A stretch of 9,685 nucleotides of DNA from Candidatus Omnitrophota bacterium (GTDB taxonomy: Bacteria > Omnitrophota > Gorgyraeia > Aquiviventales > Aquiviventaceae), in contig JACPAW010000005.1 in NCBI GenBank assembly GCA_016180605.1, forward strand, positions 1 to 9,685, read 5' to 3'. Positions 5,360 to 9,685 of the stretch are shown here, in pieces; positions within the stretch are counted from its first letter, which is position 1; each line of letters starts with the position of its first letter. A model generated the notes under the pieces. It was not told where the DNA came from, did no database searches, and saw only the letters and a list, made by a program, of their open reading frames with translations. The translations under genes and the position numbers were made by a program.

Positions 5360-5890
5360 ATGGCGATCTTGAAAGTCTGCCGCTTGGGGCACCCGGTGAT
5401 CCGTACTCCAGCCGAAGCGATTGCTCGCGAGATTATTCCCACCGCTGCTTTTCAGCAGCTGCTTGACGATATGGTGGATACCATGCGCGAGTACGACGGA
5501 GTCGGTCTGGCAGCTCCCCAAGTGCATCTATCCAAGCAGATCGCCGTCATCGAAGTCGAAGAAAATCGACGATACCCTGGCGAGGGGGCCATTCCATTGA
5601 CCATCCTGATTAACCCGAAGATCCTGGCGATGTCCAAGAAACTCATCGAGGATTGGGAAGGTTGTTTGAGTGTCGATGAGTTGCGCGGCAAAGTTCCCCG
5701 TGCGGATTCGCTGGAAGTGGAAGCGTACAACCGAAAAGGCGAAAAGGTGCGTTTTCAGACCCGTGGTTTTTTTGCCAGGATTATTCAGCATGAGTGCGAT
5801 CACTTAGCCGGAAAAGTATTCCTAGATCGGATGCCCAATCTTCAGAGCCTCACTCACTTGAAGGAATTCCTTCGCTATTGGCAGGACTGA
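5360..5890 (+). CDS. def: Peptide deformylase
   Basis: Metal-dependent cytosolic hydrolase that removes the formyl group from the initiator methionine of new proteins. All three family motifs are intact in its 176 residues: GVGLAAPQ (47-54), EGCLS (100-104, C102 binds the metal) and HECDH (144-148, with H144 and H148 as ligands and E145 as the general base). The N-terminus MAILKVCRLGHPVIRTPA is the usual start. It has no strong Shine-Dalgarno sequence of its own and begins 2 nt after the GNAT stop, so it probably depends on translation of that gene and on the promoter at 4889. Many bacteria place fmt after def; here the next clear gene is on the opposite strand, so fmt is not adjacent. Confidence 0.97.
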   Translation: MAILKVCRLGHPVIRTPAEAIAREIIPTAAFQQLLDDMVDTMREYDGVGLAAPQVHLSKQIAVIEVEENRRYPGEGAIPLTILINPKILAMSKKLIEDWEGCLSVDELRGKVPRADSLEVEAYNRKGEKVRFQTRGFFARIIQHECDHLAGKVFLDRMPNLQSLTHLKEFLRYWQD

Positions 5891-5896
5891 TTAGTG

Positions 5897-6163
5897 ATGG
5901 CTGATTTGTTGAAAGTTTATCGCTGGCAGCGGGTGACGCTTCGACGGGGCCCCCATACACCGGAGCCGACGGCGGCGATAGTCCTTTGCTTCGAGGATGT
6001 ATGGGGTGGCGAAGCGGCAGGACCCGCTGCCGCAGTTAGGAAAATGGCAGAGCTACAACGGTGGCTGACAAATACTTTTCCGCGTGTTCAATCTGCACTG
6101 AAGTCTGTGGCGTGTACGACTCACGATTCAAGTATCCCATCGCAATCGTCCCTCCTAGCTTAG
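5897..6163 (+). CDS. Doubtful small ORF after def
   Basis: An 88-codon frame starts 6 nt after the def stop (MADLLKVYRWQRVTLRRG...). I recognise no family. Its last 128 bp are antisense to the C-terminal coding part of ygfZ, and its tail is rich in S and T without clear structure. AGGA at 5883-5886 is a weak, distant ribosome binding site. It may be a real short gene, a decayed one, or chance. The only other content of 5891-6035 is the hairpin at 6014-6033. Confidence 0.2.
   Translation: MADLLKVYRWQRVTLRRGPHTPEPTAAIVLCFEDVWGGEAAGPAAAVRKMAELQRWLTNTFPRVQSALKSVACTTHDSSIPSQSSLLA
6014..6033. terminator. Hairpin just beyond the ygfZ stop, possible weak terminator
   Basis: GCGGCAG (6014-6020) pairs with CTGCCGC (6027-6033) across a 6-nt loop, two bases past the ygfZ stop codon (6036-6038 on the minus strand) and 123 bp past def. 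Neither side has a T-run, so it is not a classical intrinsic terminator. It may stabilise the 3' end of either convergent transcript or act with Rho. Confidence 0.35.
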
Positions 6164-7115
6164 GGGAATAACAAGAACTAGTAATGAATCCCACCTCTTT
6201 TCCTTCTCGAAGAATGCGAGCCTTAGAATCAGGAACCAACTCTGTTTGAAGCTTAAGGCCCATCAGCTTCTTGCTCGGCGAGCCATAAGTACCAATCCGT
6301 GCCACGATTTCTTGTCCGACATAACAACCTTTCGTTTCGCTGACTAAAGATTTCTCAAGCCCGGTTTCGGAAAGGATCGTTTCCTCATCCATATCCTTTC
6401 CGAACCAGGGAATCCCTGCTTCGATACGCGCACACTGAAGTGCTTGCCACCCCACAATTTTTAGTCCCCGCTGCGATCCTGCCCGCAGAAAATACTCCCA
6501 CACGGTAAGGGCTTCTGGTGCAGAAACCAGGCAGAGCAGTCCCTTGTCGCCTGTGAGGCTATGGCGGATCAGGCGCATGGAGATGTTCTCAGACGCGATA
6601 AAGCAGTGGGATTCAGACTCCGTCAAATCCACCGAAGTACCGAGTAAATGACTGAGCACTTGGAAAGACTCAGGTCCTTGCAGAGCCAGGACCGCCTGTC
6701 GGCGCTCGTGGGCGATTAACTCGACGTTCTCGGTGAAAAGATAGCGGTTGAGGACTGAAAGAAGGGTTTCAGAGGATTGCAAATCGCACAAGAGCCACAG
6801 GGCTTGCGGATCTGCCAGGGCCATGACCACAGAGATCAATTTGCCGCTGGAAGTCAGTAAGGCTGCGTTGCAACCTTGTTGTGGTTTCAAACGCTGGATA
6901 TCGTTGGTCAGCAGGCGCTGTAGGAAATCGACTCGATCTTTTCCACGCACTTCGATGAGGGCTTGTGTAGAGTAGTCGATCAACCCTGCGTTTTGCCGCA
7001 AGCAGCGGTATTCCTCTTCCCAGGCTCCGAAATGCCACGGAACGATCCAAGGGCCGAAGAACTCATACGCCGCAGAATCAGCGTGCCTTCCATGAAGAAG
7101 AAGCGGGATGGGCAT
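6036..7115 (-). CDS. ygfZ: YgfZ/GcvT-like folate-binding protein (Fe-S enzyme maintenance)
   Basis: A tetrahydrofolate-binding protein related to glycine cleavage T-protein. In bacteria and mitochondria (IBA57) the family supports assembly or repair of [4Fe-4S] enzymes, including radical SAM enzymes such as MiaB. The hallmark KGCYVGQE is at 262-269 with its conserved C264. It follows IEAGIPWFGKDMDEETIL (231-248) and precedes TYGSPSKKLMGL. The N-terminal part carries the T-protein-like segments VPWHFGAWEEEYRCLRQNAGLIDYS (25-49) and FLQRLLTNDI. At 359 residues it is full length. The ATG at 7113-7115 has GAGAGG very close upstream (7118-7123), a short spacing, but the conserved N-terminus supports this start. 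It is divergent from the NHL-protein gene by 62 bp and convergent with def. A role in maintaining Elp3, an Fe-S radical SAM enzyme, is possible but only inferred. Confidence 0.93.
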   Translation of the reverse strand: MPIPLLLHGRHADSAAYEFFGPWIVPWHFGAWEEEYRCLRQNAGLIDYSTQALIEVRGKDRVDFLQRLLTNDIQRLKPQQGCNAALLTSSGKLISVVMALADPQALWLLCDLQSSETLLSVLNRYLFTENVELIAHERRQAVLALQGPESFQVLSHLLGTSVDLTESESHCFIASENISMRLIRHSLTGDKGLLCLVSAPEALTVWEYFLRAGSQRGLKIVGWQALQCARIEAGIPWFGKDMDEETILSETGLEKSLVSETKGCYVGQEIVARIGTYGSPSKKLMGLKLQTELVPDSKARILREGKEVGFITSSCYSPKLGGTIAMGYLNRESYTPQTSVQIEHAEKYLSATVVALPFS

Positions 7116-7177
7116 GTCCTCTCACTAAATGTTGCTGGATTTGTGTCTACTATTATTTATCAGGCATACTTTCACTA

Positions 7178-9685
7178 ATGCCAAGGAAGAACTATTTTAC
7201 TCCTACCACATTAGTCTTGCTGTTCATATTGTCTGCGGGTGAAAAGGCAGCAAGCTACACTCCATTTCTAAAAATCTTTGGACAAAAGAACACTACTGAG
7301 ACCGCACGCGATACGATCACAGGCCATGGCATTTATCATGCAGCAGGCGTTGTGGTCGATAAAAGCGTCACGCCAAATCGAATTTACGTGGCAGATACCG
7401 GCAACAGCCGGATTTTAGGATTCAGTCATCTGGGGAGCTGTTCTGCTACCACAAATACGTGTACTTCCGATGTGGACTGTCCTTCCTCTACCCAACCGCT
7501 TCCCGTGATTGATATGCCTTTAACGACACCAAATTTATGCACATCGGGGGGAGCTGGTTGTTGGGTACCTTTCTCACATTGGAATGATCATAATATGGAT
7601 GGGTATACGCTTCCTCCCAATGGAAAGGCAGAATTCTGGAATATCGTCATTGCCCCGAAGACCCTCCTAAAATTAGGCTTTTACGACGCTGGGATTGATT
7701 ATGGCAATGGATTCTATGTCAGAGTTGGCATCAATGGCTCGGTCATATGGTCCTCCAGACTGAGCGCTCCCTCAGACTACAACGTTCTTCAGTCAGCTTC
7801 TGTTTCTTTAGATCGCTATGCCGGTCAGACGGTTAAGATTAGCATCGAAACAGACCAGAATGGGATTGGAACCTGGTGGGGGGATGATCCCATTATTGTA
7901 GGCCCCATTGTTACCAACAAAATAATAACAACGAAGAATAGTTGCGTGATCGATCCCGATAGAGACGCCGATATCGTCATCGGACAGCCTGATCTTACCA
8001 GCGGAGCGTGTAACCGGGATAACATGAAGGGAGTCTATAACGCAGCTACAAACAAAACATTATGCCTCATGCCTTACCCACTGGCTTCCAATATTGCGGA
8101 AAACTGGATGCGGATCAACTTCGATGTGGATGCCCTGGGCAACCTCTACGTTCCGGATCCCTATAACAACCGAGTGCTCGTCTATAATCAACCCTTTGCG
8201 AAAGGTCTGAAAGCTGACATTCCGGCAGACTATGTACTAGGACAACCCAGTTTCACTTCCAATGGAATCAATCATGGTCTTGGGCCAAGAGCGCGGGATA
8301 ACAGTTCCCTCTACCTGGGTGTCGATCCAAGTGTCGGGCAGATGGGGATTACCGCAAAGGGTGTGTCGGTGGATCCAAAAGGGGATGCGTGGGTTGCCGA
8401 TCCCTACAACGGAAGAGTACTGCGATTTCCCAAAAAAGCAACCGGAGTTGGCTATGAAAGTCAGGCAAACCTTGTGATCGGACAGAAAGACTTTGTCTCT
8501 TCGGATCGGTCCAACTGCGGCAAGTCGCTTTCCCAGCTTAACTGGTACACACTCTGCGCACCACTGCTAGCACGCATTGATCCTGTCAGCGGCGATCTTT
8601 TCGTCCTGGATCAGATCAATGCGCCTACCAATCAATACTTCTACACCGTTATTGTCTGGTATCAACAACGACTAGGGAATTTCACCAATGGACAGAAAGC
8701 GATGACCGTTTTTACAGTGAGGCAACCCAGCCCCTTTGATTCGTGGTGGGGGTGGAAGCCGATTGAATACATTCCACAGTTTACCTCCTTTCAATTCAGT
8801 GCCTTAGGACCTCTGGGACCGAAGGGAGAATATGCGAAAGGACGCTTGTGGCTTATCGAGCATGAGGCCAAACGACTCCTCCTAGTTGCACCCTATGGAT
8901 ACCCTCCCAATACGTATGGAGCCATCAACGCGGTTATCAATGCACCCGCTACTCCTGTTCCTGCGCCCTACGACTCTATATCAAAATACCGTCGTGGTGG
9001 AGAAGGTTTTCTTTGTCCTCCTCCATTCGGTGCTGCCAAATATGAGTCATTCTGTCCTTCCTGGCCCGGCGGGTCATTCGGTTTTGACAATGCCTGGAAT
9101 ATCTATCTGACTGATGAATGGGCGCATCGCATCGTTCGCTACGCAACGCCCTTCAAAACGACCACCACCAACGGCATCACCCAACTTCCCTATCCGAATG
9201 GGGGATTGTTCTCAGACGGTTATCCGAATTCGATTTCAGCACAGAACGTTGGCGAATCCGGTGGGGCAATCACCTACTTTGGAATAATACCCATCAATGG
9301 CCAGAACGTCTATACCGGGCAACTCATCGTCAAAGACCTCCATCGGTATCTTGTTTGGAATAATTATCTGAATCGATCCATGGGAGCAAAAGCAGATTAT
9401 GTAGTAGGCCAGAATTCAGAGTTTGAAAAGATTCCCAATACGTTGGGAAGACACGCCTTCCATGCTATTGATGATGCTGGACGGATGTGGACGTATGGCG
9501 CAACCGGAAAAATCATGATCTTCCAACTTCCATTTACGGGGAACAACCAGCCGATTGCGCGAGACCTATCCCTGTACTGGAAGAACAGTCCCTATACTCT
9601 GGTTGACTATAAGGCGGAAACGGGGATCGCGTTTGATAAGAGAAATAAAGCGATCTTTGTGAACGATCGAAAAAATCATCGCGTC
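7178..9685 (+). CDS. Large secreted NHL-repeat beta-propeller protein, C-terminus beyond window
   Basis: An open frame of 836 codons runs to the window edge. The N-terminus is a signal peptide: PRK, a hydrophobic core LVLLFILSAG (12-21) and a likely cut after KAA or KAAS (25 or 26). NHL propeller units appear at 57-82 (IYVADTGNSRILGF), 313-336 (LYVPDPYNNRVLVY), 395-417 (AWVADPYNGRVLRF), 634-656 (IYLTDEWAHRIVRY) and 816-836 (cut off). The linked IGQPDLTS-type motif occurs at 266-275, 353-360, 432-440 and 741-747. Residues about 88-128 are cysteine-rich (CSATTNTCTSDVDC). About 148-242 look like a beta-sandwich, perhaps carbohydrate-binding, inserted between propeller units. No Shine-Dalgarno sequence precedes the ATG, and the frame is open further upstream, but the signal peptide fixes the start. 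It is probably exported as a binding or scaffold protein; ligand unknown. The C-terminus, with any surface anchor, is not visible. Confidence 0.9.
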   Translation, partial: MPRKNYFTPTTLVLLFILSAGEKAASYTPFLKIFGQKNTTETARDTITGHGIYHAAGVVVDKSVTPNRIYVADTGNSRILGFSHLGSCSATTNTCTSDVDCPSSTQPLPVIDMPLTTPNLCTSGGAGCWVPFSHWNDHNMDGYTLPPNGKAEFWNIVIAPKTLLKLGFYDAGIDYGNGFYVRVGINGSVIWSSRLSAPSDYNVLQSASVSLDRYAGQTVKISIETDQNGIGTWWGDDPIIVGPIVTNKIITTKNSCVIDPDRDADIVIGQPDLTSGACNRDNMKGVYNAATNKTLCLMPYPLASNIAENWMRINFDVDALGNLYVPDPYNNRVLVYNQPFAKGLKADIPADYVLGQPSFTSNGINHGLGPRARDNSSLYLGVDPSVGQMGITAKGVSVDPKGDAWVADPYNGRVLRFPKKATGVGYESQANLVIGQKDFVSSDRSNCGKSLSQLNWYTLCAPLLARIDPVSGDLFVLDQINAPTNQYFYTVIVWYQQRLGNFTNGQKAMTVFTVRQPSPFDSWWGWKPIEYIPQFTSFQFSALGPLGPKGEYAKGRLWLIEHEAKRLLLVAPYGYPPNTYGAINAVINAPATPVPAPYDSISKYRRGGEGFLCPPPFGAAKYESFCPSWPGGSFGFDNAWNIYLTDEWAHRIVRYATPFKTTTTNGITQLPYPNGGLFSDGYPNSISAQNVGESGGAITYFGIIPINGQNVYTGQLIVKDLHRYLVWNNYLNRSMGAKADYVVGQNSEFEKIPNTLGRHAFHAIDDAGRMWTYGATGKIMIFQLPFTGNNQPIARDLSLYWKNSPYTLVDYKAETGIAFDKRNKAIFVNDRKNHRV

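Noticed and set aside
7132..7177. Promoter for the NHL-protein gene
   Set aside because: TTGCTG (7132) with ATTTAT at 17 bp, or TTGTGT (7141) with CATACT at 18 bp, can be proposed, but none is better than AT-rich sequence would give by chance, and there is no ribosome binding site to anchor the choice.

Overview
The window looks like a stretch of bacterial chromosome of about 50% GC (estimated by eye). It carries housekeeping genes on both strands and no phage, plasmid or insertion-sequence genes. Bacterial-type Elp3, peptide deformylase, YgfZ, a 7Fe-8S ferredoxin, an acyl-CoA-type desaturase and a large exported NHL-repeat protein, together with short-period (7-8 bp) tandem repeats between genes, suggest an uncultivated environmental lineage. 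The sequence alone does not fix the phylum.

Layout, left to right. (1) Minus strand, 1-1684: a delta-9-type fatty acid desaturase cut by the left window edge, preceded by a 265-residue protein with faint sigma-factor-like character. A perfect 8-5-8 palindrome lies on the likely desaturase promoter between them. (2) Plus strand, 1736-3064: a two-helix membrane protein, a repeat-rich gap, then a short operon with its own promoter (a stand-alone Lrp/AsnC-type RAM domain followed by a 7Fe-8S ferredoxin). This ends at a strong bidirectional terminator shared with the convergent elp3. (3) Minus strand, 3143-4759: elp3, encoding the radical SAM/acetyltransferase tRNA-modifying enzyme. It carries a small in-frame insertion made of the same kind of 7-bp repeat found just upstream of it. 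(4) Plus strand, 4867-5890: a consensus extended -10 promoter, then about 160 nt that fold on paper into a compact four-way junction, then a small GNAT-like protein and peptide deformylase, almost touching. The closing helix of the junction contains the ribosome binding site and the A of the GNAT start codon. (5) Minus strand, 6036-7115: ygfZ, convergent with def. (6) Plus strand, 7178 to the right edge: a secreted beta-propeller (NHL) protein of more than 836 residues, still open at the edge.

Several genes concern protein synthesis and Fe-S chemistry: Elp3 (wobble uridine modification, Fe-S dependent), Def (N-terminal deformylation), YgfZ (Fe-S enzyme maintenance) and the ferredoxin. They sit in separate transcription units, so a common pathway is not implied. 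The most unusual items are the apparent four-way-junction leader RNA at 4901-5061 and the short-period repeat arrays, two of which form inverted pairs and one of which has become part of the Elp3 protein.
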